Assembly (NCBI GenBank): GCA_024760905.1
Contig: CM045729.1
Location: 46,177,080 to 46,241,079, forward strand
Reading direction: 5' to 3'
Length of the DNA: 64,000 bases
From: Plotosus lineatus
Taxonomy: Eukaryota; Chordata; Actinopteri; Siluriformes; Plotosidae
The notes under the pieces were generated by a model. It did not search any database. It worked only from the letters and a program-made list of their open reading frames with translations, and was not told the DNA's origin. Position numbers and translations under genes: made by a program. This document shows positions 1 to 10,541 of the stretch, in pieces; positions within the stretch are counted from its first letter, which is position 1; each line of letters starts with the position of its first letter.

Positions 1-220
1 ACTGGGTTATCAAAGGCCGGACATGTTTCTCACTGTCTATGGTGGTTCGTGTAAAAGCATCGTTGCTGACTTTCGTACAGTGGAGCTGCAAAGTCGTCAG
101 CGTGTTTCTGTCCCTTGCTAAAGGGTTGTGTCAGGAAGGGCATCCGACGTAAAAACCTCTGCCAAATCAAACTTGCGAATCATTCGCTGTGGCGACCCCT
201 GAGAAAGGGAAAAAGCCAAA
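1..220 (+). mobile_element. Chimeric SINE with RTE-like LINE tail (cut by window edge)
   Basis: The copy begins inside the body shared with the SINEs at 8.4, 37.5 and 61.3-62.6 kb ('actgggttatcaaaggcc', 'cactgtctatgg', 'gtcagcgtgttt'). From about position 118 it changes. First comes 'tcaggaagggcatccgacgt', which is the 5' leader of the RTE-like LINE (compare the minus strand near 26250 and 31425). Then comes 'ctgtggcgacccctga', which is the last codons and stop of the same LINE (compare the minus strand at 38950). It ends near 220 in 'gggaaaaagcc', like the LINE 3' tail. The tRNA head lies outside the window. It does not code. Confidence 0.75.
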
Positions 221-423
221 TGCCTCAAAATGCTTTTTTTAACCTTTCATTCTATAAGTCTTGTTTTATATCTCCAATACTAAGTGGATATTACGCATAT
301 TCCTTTTGCTAATTATTTTTTGGTGTTTTACATTTTCAATCATTACACTTCTCTGACTGAGTTCCTGACACCCCCACCACCACCACAACCACCACCACCC
401 TGAGTTCTTTCTTATTCATCCTT

Positions 424-425
<2 letters not shown>

Positions 426-457
<32 letters not shown>
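426..457. repeat. Poly-T tract
   Basis: About 32 consecutive T. No adjacent target duplication was recognised, so it is listed as simple sequence. Confidence 0.9.
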
Positions 458-459
<2 letters not shown>

Positions 460-741
460 AAGGCACCCCATAAATTGTATAAACTAGCCATGAGGGACTG
501 TCTTTGGGCAGCAGAAGCAGAAGATAGATGCAGCTACACGTCTCAATTCTGTTCTCTCTGGCCCTCCATCACAGAAATTGAGGGGTGAAAAATGGCAGGA
601 GGGAGGGCGGGCCATAACTCTGAGTCTTCCTGCTCTAGATGAGCTTCTGTAGGCCTTTAGTGCCCTCATCCTTTCTGTATATAACTCCCATATCCCTGAG
701 CATTAATCCTCTCCCAGTGCACATGAAATCAGTGTTGTGGG

Positions 742-744
<3 letters not shown>

Positions 745-802
<58 letters not shown>

Positions 803-856
803 CCGCGTGCGTGTACATGTGTGTGTGTGTAATGCGTGTGAGAGAGAGAGAGAGAA
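745..856. repeat. (TG)n with (GA)n microsatellite
   Basis: Uninterrupted TG from 745 to 801, then a degenerate TG stretch, then (GA)n at about 840-855. The same TG-then-GA order recurs at 1162. Confidence 0.95.
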
Positions 857-1160
857 ATAGAGAGGAAGTAAGCAACAGTATGATGCAAGTTCAGTGTCAT
901 GCGTTGTTTATTTCTGTCCGAGTGTCCACAAAGCAAAGGCACACAATGGTCTTGTTCTGGTCTCATTCACACCCATACAAAATCTATGTTGGCTATGTGT
1001 AATATTACACATATTTAGTAGCCTGTTTTTTCCAATTACATTAACCAGGTAAGTGAAGTTTGTAGGCTTACAGCAACTGACCAAAGCAAGTTTGTTGCTC
1101 ATGGAAAACACTCATTACACACAGTACATTGTTGGGCTGGTGGATCCTTTTCTGACACAG

Positions 1161-1161
<1 letters not shown>

Positions 1162-1231
<70 letters not shown>

Positions 1232-1256
1232 TGAGAGAGAGAGAGAGAGAGAGAAA
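1162..1256. repeat. (TG)n-(GA)n compound microsatellite
   Basis: TG repeat from 1162 to about 1229, running straight into a GA repeat to about 1252. Confidence 0.95.
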
Positions 1257-2132
1257 GTGGGAAGACCCTGGGTGTATTTGTGTACATATTTGACTGTAAA
1301 CACTGTTCCTACTGCATTGCTTGCAGTGTTTCTGCTGAGTTTTTAATAAGGAATTTTCAGTTTATTGAATCTTATAACTTTTATCTACTGCCATTCCTCC
1401 TTTTTATTCTGCTTTTTTAACCTCTATTTTTCACTTTACTGATTTATTGGTATGATGAACACAAACTTGTATTTCCAGTAAATTCATATCCTCTCTTCCA
1501 TTACTGATCTCTCTTTCTTCTTTCGGTCTCCCCATCCTTCTCTTTTTCTCTTCTCACTCTGTTCAATTGTGTATCTATGTACCAAAGGATGTGTGAGGCA
1601 GTGGGTAAACAGTAGACAGACTGATTAGTTGCGAGCCCAGTGAAGGCCCAAATTAAATTTGAGCATTCTGCCAAGTGCCTGTAGGGGACTGGAGTTGTCA
1701 GGGCTCAGTTATTCAAGTAAGAGCATCAGTTGTTCTTTTGCCCCTTTCCTATTAACTCGGAGAAAAACATTTTTTGTGTCAGATCTGGATTCCCTTCCAA
1801 TGTCTTGAGTTTTCTCAGCTTTTTTGGCTCTGTATTTCAGGGCACATAATAACTTCTTATTCTCATCACCCTGTGATCAACTGAATTAAAACCTTTTGAA
1901 AATCAGCGAATGTCTTCAAGGTTGCATTTCACCAACAGTCACCAATTTTGACTGAGTTTGAACAGTAACAAGCGTAAAATATTGCACAGTAAAACGTGTC
2001 AAAGTCTTTATTACTGAAATATCTCCAGGTGAGGTTCGAGTTTGGAACGTAACTGTGGTATGGATCTTTTTTTTTAATAATTGACCAAGATTCTTACAAA
2101 TCAGCCTTGGAAAATTATGCATTTACAACAAC

Positions 2133-2136
<4 letters not shown>

Positions 2137-2194
<58 letters not shown>

Positions 2195-2216
2195 CCATAT
2201 ATATATATATATAATG
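2137..2216. repeat. (TA)n microsatellite
   Basis: Two TA blocks split by 'cacatatccat'. The tract directly abuts the left terminal repeat of the element at 2226, as with several other DNA elements in this window. Confidence 0.9.
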
Positions 2217-2225
2217 TATATATTG

Positions 2226-3070
2226 CATTCGACATCATAAGCGCCCTGCTCCAATAAGCGCCTTCAACCACTCCCAGTGTTTTTTTATCTTACGTCTAAT
2301 AACTGCCAATGTGTACTAGGAGCAAAATCGTAGATCAAACTTCGCAATTTTATTTGATCAGTCTCTGTAACCTTAAAATGAGGCGTTCACTGCCTGTAAA
2401 AGTGAGTTTAGACGGTATTTCAAGACTCCCTGACACTGGGGAATGTATGCTCATCAGTAACAACACATTTGATTGTTCTGCTGTGCTTTAAAAATACAGG
2501 AAAATATTTAGCTGTTTTCTCTTGGTAAATGTCCAACAACCGATGAACCATTAGAAACCGCTACAGCAAAACTATGGGATGCTCTGAATGAATGGAGCGA
2601 AGAGCCAGATATGGAACAATCAGAAAGTGATGACGAGTATTTTTCAACCGATTCTCCTGCTCACCAACTTCATAAATTTAAGGACTTTCCTGGACATGTG
2701 CTTTTGTTTCTGTTCATGTTGATTGGTTTAATGTGGCATGTGCTAAAGTTGTCATTTGTGTTGATTGGCACAATTTTTTTTTTAATTTCCGGGAAAATGT
2801 TTCAAGGAACAGCCAAAAGGAAAAGAAGAAGACCGGGGAGAAAAGTAAGGGTTTTTTTTTAATTTATTTATTTATGCTGTTTTCTGTTTATTTTCAGCTT
2901 TCATGTAAGTAATTTGGTTGATAACACAAAATGTATAACACAAATACCAGTAAAACTCTTATTGTTCTGTTATTATTCATGGTTTCCACCTCGATGGTAA
3001 TAAGCACTTACCGTTCCACTCTGCTGGTAACATTTTAATAAGCCCCCCTGGGCGATTATCACGTCGAATG
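2226..3070. mobile_element. TIR DNA element E, non-autonomous or degenerate
   Basis: The two ends are inverted repeats of each other. 2226-2246 reads 'cattcgacatcataagcgccc'-type sequence, and 3050-3070 read on the minus strand matches it at 18 of 21 positions. Inside, 2536-2862 gives an open stretch with an acidic patch (SESDDEYFSTDS) followed by a hydrophobic segment and a basic end (KRKRRRPGRK). That could be a scrap of transposase, but no catalytic motif is visible. The superfamily is unresolved. The target duplication is not clear because the left end lies in (TA)n sequence. Confidence 0.55.
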
Positions 3071-3081
3071 TACAGTGCAGA

Positions 3082-3083
<2 letters not shown>

Positions 3084-3140
<57 letters not shown>
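3084..3140. repeat. (TG)n microsatellite
   Basis: Uninterrupted TG run between element E and a family D element. Confidence 0.95.
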
Positions 3141-3143
<3 letters not shown>

Positions 3144-3144
3144 C

Positions 3145-3967
3145 ACAGAAAGCCACCATTATTCATGGGTATCACGTTTCTCCCCTACTTGCCAATCCCG
3201 CATATCCGCGAATTATTGATGCGGTTTTAAAACCCTATGTATGATATTACATATGCCTCTTAAACACATTCTATAGACACTTTTGCTCATTAATACAGTA
3301 ATAATTTAATAAAATGTAGTAATGATTAAGTAAAAACTTTTTAATTTTGTACGGTGATAATATTTATGAATAAATAAAGCGCTCGGGCTCCTTGCCAGAA
3401 GCTAGAGAAGATGCAGGGCGTTTGATTGGCATCATAGGGCTTAAATAATAATTAAAACCACACTAAAAAATTTAATTCACAATTCAAGCAAACACATTGA
3501 TAACGTGCGCGAAGGAGGGAAAAAAAAGAGGTGTACATATCATCTGCAACCAATCAGCAGTAGGAAGAAACAAAAGCTCTCAGCTATTGATTGAACTTGA
3601 ATCGTATGCCAGTAATCCCGTGATGATGCACATGTATAATTTGCCGGGGCTGCTGCTAATTTAGTTCTTCTCAAATAGTGGGGCGCAACCCCCTTGGCGG
3701 GCATGATGTGATGCCAGAGGAAGCACGTATGACCCTGGGGAACATGCTTTTTCGCAATAGTGTACTAGAATTAAGTGGGTTTTTTTTATTATTCAATACT
3801 TTTTTATTTTTAATGTTCATAAAGATACAATGTTATGCAGAGGTGTATTAATAACAATTTTATAGACAAATAATACTATTTATAGTCACGTTGGGGGCAT
3901 GGCGTGTTTTTTTTTTTAAAATAGTCTATGAGAGCAAAATCCTCAAGTATGCGGGGCCGCGGGCTTA
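3145..3967 (+). mobile_element. Family D DNA element, copy 1 (degenerate)
   Basis: It aligns by eye with the copy at 15945-17613. Shared blocks include 'cctcttaaacacattctatagac', 'tcattaatacagta', 'gtagtaatgatt', 'gaagatgcagggcgtttga' and 'aaccaatcag'. The left end is worn. The right end near 3940-3967 keeps a 'gcaaaatc...gcgg' motif. No coding capacity is visible. A hAT-like fragment appears to lie inside it. Confidence 0.6.
3663..3942. mobile_element. hAT-like MITE remnant inside family D copy 1
   Basis: 'ttctcaaatagtggggcgc' at the left matches the terminal repeat of the better-preserved element at 61407-62119. The right side ('aaaatagtctatgagagc') looks like a decayed inverted copy. No target duplication can be read. 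Limits are approximate. Confidence 0.4.
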
Positions 3968-4086
3968 TAATATATGATTATAATGATATAAACTTTATTT
4001 TTTGTTTTCATATATTTTTTGAAAACCGACATGTAATTGAGAACGACTTGACTTGAAACGACTTAAGTCGAGGTATACCTGTATAT

Positions 4087-4141
<55 letters not shown>
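4087..4141. repeat. (CA)n microsatellite
   Basis: Uninterrupted CA run. Confidence 0.95.
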
Positions 4142-4146
<5 letters not shown>

Positions 4147-4482
4147 ATAGAACATCTGTGTATTGCTTTTATGTAAATTAATGCTAATTTATTCCCACCC
4201 ATAACACTGCCCTTATCTGTACTTAACTGCTTCTATCTGCACATATGTGAGGCGCTCCACCGAATGTAGGCGCTTGTCGCATGGACTACTTTTGAAAAGT
4301 AAAAATGGTAATTTTTTTATCGAAATTCGGATTTTTGCATAAATCATTAAAACAAGTATTCATCTATCACTTGCTCAAGTGAAATCAGCTAAAACTCACT
4401 AAAAATGTCTTTTATTTCCCTTTTTTCTGGCACGTACCCTCATAAAACTAGATAAAAACAGTAGCAAACTTACCGGTTTTCT

Positions 4483-4797
4483 TTGCAATTATTCACTGAG
4501 TTCGGGACAAGACACACTATAATCCGTATAATACCTTTTACATATAAACAAACTGACGATGACTATGCCAGCTGTGTTGATGAAGATTTTGATTTTGATG
4601 TTGATGAAGAAGAGGCATCTGTTAATAAAAGTGTGATGACTGGTGTTTGTGAAGAAGATGTGATCTTATCTGCTGAGCAGGATTTAGATGAAGATGATAA
4701 TGCTGAGAGCAGAGTTGATGAAACTTACTTGTATAAAGAGATCAGAGAGTTTTGTTATATGGTTTTCTTATATATAGTTTTTTTAATTTCAGTGTGA
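4483..4797 (+). other. Open stretch rich in Asp/Glu, unassigned
   Basis: About 104 codons, very acidic in the middle (DEDFDFDVDEEE, DLDEDD), ending in a hydrophobic run. Together with the acidic patch in element E it recalls the acidic N-terminal segments of some DNA transposases. No catalytic residues, splice signals or homologous neighbour support a gene. Chance or a transposon scrap is most likely. Confidence 0.2.
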
Positions 4798-5318
4798 TTG
4801 TTTGACCCTGACAGTGTTTTTTTTTTCAATCAGTATCATTTGAAGGCATTTGAACCTTTGTATAATGGTCAAAAAGATACATACTGATCTTATTGGAATA
4901 AACAGAAATGAAAAAGAAAAAGTCGTTTTTTTGTTAATTTTTGGGGCTTACCACGTTGACTGATGGGTTTAAAAAGGGCCTGTCAGATTAAAATGAGAAT
5001 GATTTCTCTTATCATCTCTTCATAAAACTTTTCCTAAACATGTTTTCTAAAAGATTATATGGCTGAAGTGCCTAAAAATGTTTGGTTGCTAAGGACTAAT
5101 GATCTTGGAAGAAGTGCAATCTTTGTGCTCATTTTTCTCGGAAACGTCTTTGGAAATTTTTAGTTGAATGCTGACACAAGAAATGGCATCGCTCGCTCAG
5201 TTTTCAAGGTATTGACAAACTATTTGATGCATTTTGCAGCTTTTGGACTCCTCTATCTGACCGTGTAAAAATCTCATTTTTTATTTTTGGACCTAAGAGC
5301 CTACTTTTGGTGGAGGGG

Positions 5319-5322
<4 letters not shown>

Positions 5323-5380
<58 letters not shown>

Positions 5381-5399
5381 GTGTGTGTGTGTGTGTGTA

Positions 5400-5472
<73 letters not shown>

Positions 5473-5478
5473 ACATAT
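5323..5478. repeat. (TA)n-(TG)n-(TA)n microsatellite
   Basis: Long TA block, a short TG block at about 5380-5398, then a second long TA block that runs into the left end of a family A element. Confidence 0.95.
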
Positions 5479-5479
5479 C

Positions 5480-6020
5480 TACAGTCGGCCCCCGACTTAC
5501 AAAATGAATCCGTTCCAGTGCCTTCTTTTGTAACGCGGAAGTTTTGTAAGTAGGGGGCGCATTTTACATGTAAACGCCTGATTCATTCCAAGGCTCCCAA
5601 GACTACCCCATAAACCCTTTAAAAATGAAAAAGTACTCCAATTTTGTATGAAATATGTGTTAAAAGTAAAAGAAAATTATTTATTGAACCATTTAAACAT
5701 TTTATTGACATATTAAACCATTTATTAACATATTTTTTAATTAAACCATTATTAAACATTTTTATTAACACACACACACGCGCACACACACACACTTGTC
5801 TCTCTCTATCAGACACACACACACACGGAACAGCTGACGGAACAATTCTATTTAAATGTTTAAATGGACGGGATGTTGTATTTAAAGCGGAATTACAGTA
5901 CCTGTTTGAAAGATCAGAGGTCCTCATTCAATATTAACTTGCTTCCTTGCAAGATCGGAGGTCTCTCCCATGGAGCACTCTGTTTTAATTTTGTGCCGAA
6001 ATAATCGCCTCTGTCACTGT
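5480..6020 (+). mobile_element. Family A CAG-ended DNA element, copy 1, right end missing
   Basis: It starts 'cagtcggcccccgacttac' directly after a TA dinucleotide at 5478-5479. It then follows the 14521-15784 copy ('tgtaagtagggg', 'attttacatgtaaacgcctg', 'aaggctcccaagactacccc', 'cactgtatttccgcttta'). It stops near 6020, before the internal part that precedes the right terminal repeat in the other copy. It contains its own (CA)n at 5768-5825. Non-coding. Confidence 0.65.
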
Positions 6021-6481
6021 ATTTCCGCTTTAGTAAATTTCCTGATGTTTATGGCACAAACCATATGTATAGATATTGTGGCTAAACCACTCAATCTGTT
6101 TCTTCGTTGCTCTTAAAACCTTCCACCAGAAGGACTTTTCTTTATTCATGTGGTCTGCTGCAAATTCTGGCCGAATTTGATGATGTCAAATTTGAAGTAG
6201 AGCTGCTTTGACTGCAGCCTCTTGGTCCATGACAGTGTAACACTTGCTTGACTGTAGACAGTGACACTCGGGTTCCAGCAGCTTCCTGTTAATAATAGGC
6301 ATGTTACTTTTTAGTTCCTGGGTTGTTCCTTACAACCAGTTTATTTTTAGCTGAAGGTGACAGTTTGAATGTACTTCTGGACATTGGCAAGGAGACTTGA
6401 CCTTCCAATAATAATAGCTACTAACCTGATGTACATACAAACATATGCTTGAGCTAAGGATCTGGGACTCTCTCACACAAT
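6021..6481. other. Intron, nothing recognised
   Basis: Ordinary composition with no long open frame and no repeat match noticed within the window. Confidence 0.5.
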
Positions 6482-6735
6482 CATTTGCAAAAACTGCTTA
6501 ATCCTATTAGGGTTGCAGAGAGCTGAAGGTGAAGGCAGAGTATACCCCAAACAGCTTTCCAGACCACCCCAGGGCCAACTCGTACACAACCAGTCACACC
6601 ACATCCCCACCTGGGGGCAATTTCTCGTTAGTCAACTTAATGTGTATGCCTTTGCACTGTAGGAGGAAATCAGTGTAAGAACAAGGAGAACATGCAAACT
6701 ACACACAGAAACGTCCAAGCAACCTCCTTGTCATG
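6482..6735 (-). mobile_element. SINE, teleost type, minus strand
   Basis: Read on the minus strand it has the usual body of a common fish SINE: 'tgtgtgtagtttgcatgttc', 'tttcctcc', 'taacgagaaattgccccc', and a tail 'aaccctaataggattaagca'. Internal changes suggest an old copy. Limits are approximate. Confidence 0.5.
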
Positions 6736-7210
6736 AGGTGAACATGTAACTAGCATGCCACCTGGAATCGAGAGAACCTAAAATTATGGATGGATGTTGT
6801 CCCTAAAAGGAACAGTCTCATGTCATGACATGACACGTGTATGAAAACTTGTAGGCGGCTGGATATCCAAATAAATGGGTAGAGAGAGGGAATGGTTCTC
6901 TCGGTCAAATTGGCATTAATGATTAAATGTTGTAGTCTCGTTGTAGCTTTCAGTGCCCCAAATAGTGAAGTATAAAAATCCTGAGCATTTGCTCTCATCC
7001 AAACAGCAGATGTAGTCACTTCGGTGTTGGACACTGTGTGTTTATTTAAACTCTGTTGCCTCGGTAACACTGTTGTTGGACAGTCTGCCACTGTGTGCAG
7101 TTTACAAATATATATCCAACACTCTGTAAATATAGTATTACATAAAATGCAAAGCATATGGATATGATTTTCCTTGATGTAAGTGTATGTTTGCTCATAG
7201 TATGTAAGTA

Positions 7211-7508
7211 CAGTAGTACCTCACCTTACGAAATTAATCCATTCCAGAGCCTTTTTCTTAACCTGGATTTTTCGTAAGTTGAACCGCATTTTACATTTAA
7301 AACGTGTGATTCGTTCCAAGGCTCCCAATACTACCTCCTAAACTCTTTAAAAATTATAAAAGCATACCTTTTAAGACCTCCTTCTGCTTCAACATCGTAC
7401 CGATGGTAGATGGGTTTGGCCATATTCCTTTGCGATGTCAATCAAGTCAAGTTTTTCGTAACCTGGATTTTTCGTTTGCTGGGACTATCGTAAGGTGAGG
7501 TGCCACTG
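7211..7508 (+). mobile_element. Family B CAG-ended MITE with TA target duplication
   Basis: It starts 'cagtagtacctcaccttacg' and ends 'cgtaaggtgaggtgccactg', about 20-bp inverted ends. A TA dinucleotide sits outside each end (7209-7210 and 7509-7510). CAG ends with a TA duplication are the hallmark of pogo/Tigger-type Tc1/mariner elements. The 298-bp length rules out a transposase. The internal sequence resembles family A ('attcgttccaaggctcccaa', 'ctaccat/ctac' motifs), so A and B are probably related. Confidence 0.7.
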
Positions 7509-7514
7509 TAGTAT

Positions 7515-7696
7515 AGTGTGTGTGTATATATGTGTGTGTGTGTGTGTATATATGTATATATATATGTATGTGTGTATATATGTATATATATATGTGTGTG
7601 TGTGTATATATGTATATATATATGTGTGTGTGTATATATGTATATATATATGTGTGTGTGTATATATGTATATATATATGTGTGTGTGTATATATG

Positions 7697-7735
<39 letters not shown>
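7515..7735. repeat. Interspersed (TG)n/(TA)n microsatellite
   Basis: About eight blocks of 'tgtgtgtgtatatatgtatatatata' type with variable lengths, ending in pure TG. It starts a few bases after the right end of the family B MITE. Frames through it only give Tyr-Ile-Cys-Val repeats. Confidence 0.95.
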
Positions 7736-7737
<2 letters not shown>

Positions 7738-7759
7738 AGTATATATATTTAAAATGACT

Positions 7760-8339
7760 GATTTACTTATTTTGTGTAAACTAGTCCATGTTTTGTGTAT
7801 GAACCTTCCAGGTTACCAACCCACCCAAATGGATAAAAATACAGAGCCTTCCCATGGTTTATATAATATTTTGTATGGAATGCATACACTGGGTTATAAT
7901 GTGTGTGGCTTTAATAGTGAAATTGCTTATGTTAAGGCCATTTCATGAGGCGACTCGGGACAACATCTGGCCCTTTGTCTTCATGGTCTAAGCTGTTTCT
8001 CAGTTACATATGATTCTGAACAAAAAAGGAGCAGCATGAACCTGAATGCGATCGTCTGACATTGCAATCTCACCATTGTATGTCTGGTAGTTTTTGTTTT
8101 TTTCCAAAAGTGTGACAGTATGGATGCAAACGTTTTGTTTGCATGTTTGCTTGTTTTTAACATGATATAGTACAATACTTGGAAAGTATGAAGCTATTTT
8201 CCCTTCATGGAGAATATTATACTGACACTGCAGACTTATTTCTTTTCTCAAGCACTGAATTTCTTTAACTTGTTTAAATACTTATTACTTATTATTTGGC
8301 ATTTGGTCAGCTTATCCTTCAAATCATCAGAGCAGGAGT
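7760..8339. other. Intron, nothing recognised
   Basis: No repeat or exon-like segment seen. Confidence 0.5.
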
Positions 8340-8350
8340 CATATAATGTT

Positions 8351-8679
8351 CATTCATTTTCTGAACCACTTAATTAGGCTTTTGCGGAGGCTGGAGCTCA
8401 TCTCAGCTGATTCTGGCAGAGTATAATCTGGACAGGTCGCCTTGCCATCGCAGGGCAGAAACACGCTGACGGCTATGCAGCGTACTCTTGACGAAAGTCA
8501 GCAATAGTTCTTTTACATGCCTCTCGCCACGGACAGTGGTCGGCCACTGATAACCCAGTTAGCTACACTGGTGTGAGTGGGGGGGGGGGGGGGCAATGAC
8601 AACCATTGACTGTGGGGCTTGAACCACCAACCTTGCGATCGATAATCCAACACCTTACCACCAGGTCACCACTGCCTGG
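8351..8679 (-). mobile_element. tRNA-headed SINE, near full length, minus strand
   Basis: Read on the minus strand: head 'tggtgacctggtggtaagg' (A-box-like), 'ggttggtggttcaagccc' (B-box-like), then the body 'agctaactgggttatcagtgg' and tail 'cctaattaagtggttcagaaaatgaatg'. The order matches the SINE at 62292-62634. A G run (8579-8594) interrupts it. Imperfect flanking repeats (8340-8350 and 8680-8690, 9 of 11 matching) may be a decayed target duplication. Confidence 0.7.
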
Positions 8680-8699
8680 CACATTATGTTAATAAAATG

Positions 8700-9259
8700 T
8701 TTTTAAGCACACAAAAACAAATAAAAATAGACCACAGGGCTCCAGATGCTCTTCCCAAGAGGACTATTTCATAATATGTCAATCTCAAACAAGTATCTTG
8801 TATCTGAGTGTGAGGAGCCCTAAACTGACCGGCAAAGCCTCTTCAACAACGTCACACTTTTAGGACGTACATTTTTACCCAGTGAGTCTTATTTCTTAAT
8901 CCTGTACTCACGTGTACTGTAGGGAGAAGATTGATTATCTTCTCGCTCGGGCTGTGAATGTCCATGTGGTTTGATGCAAAACTTTTCCTGTTCCTCATTG
9001 ACTTCATCAGCAGCAGCAAAACATGCCCTCCTTGACCTTCATCTAATGTCTAAAATCTATTATGCTAAAACCTTTACTCTAAATGTTTATGTGTTTGTGT
9101 GGGCATCAAAAACTTATTAGCATTTGTATTTCTAAGCTTTTAGACAGCAGGGGTGAGCGCACATTAAACAAAGGTCAGCCATTGTTTAATATGTAGTTGT
9201 TAAGACTAAATCAATATGGAAATCAACATTGTGTGCACGCGTGTGTGTGTTTGGTGCAG
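8700..9259 (+). other. pard3b: 3' end of pard3b upstream intron
   Basis: Unique sequence that leads to the acceptor. The last 25 bases are T/G-rich rather than a plain pyrimidine tract ('gtgtgtgtgtttggtgcag'). Confidence 0.6.
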
Positions 9260-9262
9260 CAG
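9257..9262 (+). promoter_or_regulatory. pard3b: Tandem CAGCAG (NAGNAG) splice acceptor
   Basis: Two consecutive CAG triplets end the upstream intron. Cutting after 9259 or after 9262 keeps the same frame and differs by one codon (one Ser just before the Met of MDRIQ). Which site is used cannot be told from sequence alone. Confidence 0.6.
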
Positions 9263-9380
9263 TATGGACCGTATCCAGCAGCTGCGCAGGGAGTATCAGC
9301 AGGCCCGGAGAGAGGGAGCCGCTCCAGCTTACGAGGAGTTGGAAGCTCGACGCCAAGGCACCGAGTACGACCCACACCGG
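9260..9380 (+). CDS. pard3b: pard3b internal coding exon (C-terminal coiled-coil part)
   Basis: Par-3 beta is a PDZ scaffold of the apical Par complex that helps set up tight junctions and epithelial polarity. This exon encodes Ser plus 39 residues starting MDRIQQLRREYQQARREG and ending EYDPHR. It is a charged, helical stretch in the tail after the PDZ domains. The MDRIQ-LRREY-QARREG pattern is what I know from vertebrate PARD3B; PARD3 has a more diverged DRLQQMRQEF-type version. The donor is CGG|gtgagt at 9381, phase 0. The acceptor is the CAGCAG at 9257-9262; the upstream part of the open frame (MEINIVCTRV...) is intron. The next exon is 53.7 kb away. Codon use and the open frame are clean. 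Paralogue (ba or bb) not determined. Confidence 0.85.
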
Positions 9381-9500
9381 GTGAGTCGACTTTACTTAAC
9401 CTCTTCGTGCTGAACTCCCACGCAACCAGCAACAACACAGATTTCATCACTCCACCCATCTCTCCAAACCTTTACAGATCTCTGGCCATTATAGCAACTC

Positions 9501-9501
<1 letters not shown>

Positions 9502-9550
<49 letters not shown>
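9502..9550. repeat. (CA)n microsatellite
   Basis: Uninterrupted CA run about 120 nt downstream of the exon donor site. Confidence 0.95.
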
Positions 9551-9551
<1 letters not shown>

Positions 9552-9559
9552 CCACAGTA

Positions 9560-10177
9560 CAAAAACAAATATTATTTTGCTTTGCGAGTTCTTGCTCAAG
9601 TGTTTTTAGACTGTTGTTTTCCATTTCCATATTCAGAAAATCCGGGAGGGAATCCTACTATTTTATAACAAACAAGTACTGCACTTGTTTCAGTGTCGTC
9701 TACTGACTGTTTTTACGTTCTCGCTATTCATACATTTGTATTTTTTTGCGAATCAGCAGTTAAGCGTTTGTGCTTACAGTAATCATTTGCGTAAACTTCA
9801 GTTGAACTCAGCGGCTCTTGTTTTATTTCGTTCTTCATTGGGTCAGGATTAGGGCAAACCAGCATTGTTTGTATTCACAGGGAACAAAGTGAGAGTCTCT
9901 TTGTGCGGGATCAATAGTTATACCTCTTTCAATTTCAAATGAGCCAATCTGCGCTTGTTTAGAGTGGAGACCAGAAAGAATTGCAGACGCTGGGATTAGA
10001 GGTGCAGATTGAATTAAACTACCTCCGAACAGCAATCACCCAGTCTAATGAGTCCACTCATTAAAGCTCGCTTTTGTATTTCTTCTTCTTGCTTGTCTAA
10101 AAGTGTTCCACACTAATTTATTCGGTGACTCATGGAAACTGACATTCTGCATGAATCAAAACAAACCAGAATTATCG

Positions 10178-10209
<32 letters not shown>

Positions 10210-10450
10210 GTAGCTGCAGAAAATCGAAGCGGCCCCAGGTTTAAGCACAGTGGCGCATATCCAAGCATGTACATACATTCCTAATGTCTGTGGTGTTTTA
10301 ACTGATGTTTGGGTCAGAACAATTATAAAGCCACAGAACACTACAGTGGTTGTTGATGTTCTTGTGGGGGGAAAAAATGGCAAGCTTTTGCCTAAGGCAT
10401 GGTAGCAGAAATTAAATCAACAAAATAGTCCTACTGAGCCTTCGCACACG

Positions 10451-10541
<91 letters not shown>

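Larger units (their letters stand above)
221..2136. other. pard3b upstream intron, mostly unique
   Basis: No exon or recognised element is visible here. It holds a T run (426-457) and two compound (TG)n-(GA)n microsatellites. Open frames in it are either short or made of microsatellite translation (Val-Cys or Thr-His repeats). Confidence 0.6.

Noticed and set aside
745..1346. Cys-Val and Thr-His repeat proteins
   Set aside because: Pure translation of (TG)n/(CA)n. Same for Tyr-Ile frames in (TA)n at 5287, 7495, 15735 and 20681.
7515..7735. Regular repeats that could look like a CRISPR array
   Set aside because: Units are only TG/TA steps with no unique spacers, in a eukaryotic intron.
8340..8690. 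Firm target duplication for the SINE at 8351
   Set aside because: Only 9 of 11 bases match and the sequence is AT-rich, so it is given as possible and not relied on.
9216..9259. Start of a protein at the Met at 9216
   Set aside because: MEINIVCTRVCVWC is intron sequence before the CAGCAG acceptor. The PARD3B-like peptide begins only at MDRIQ.
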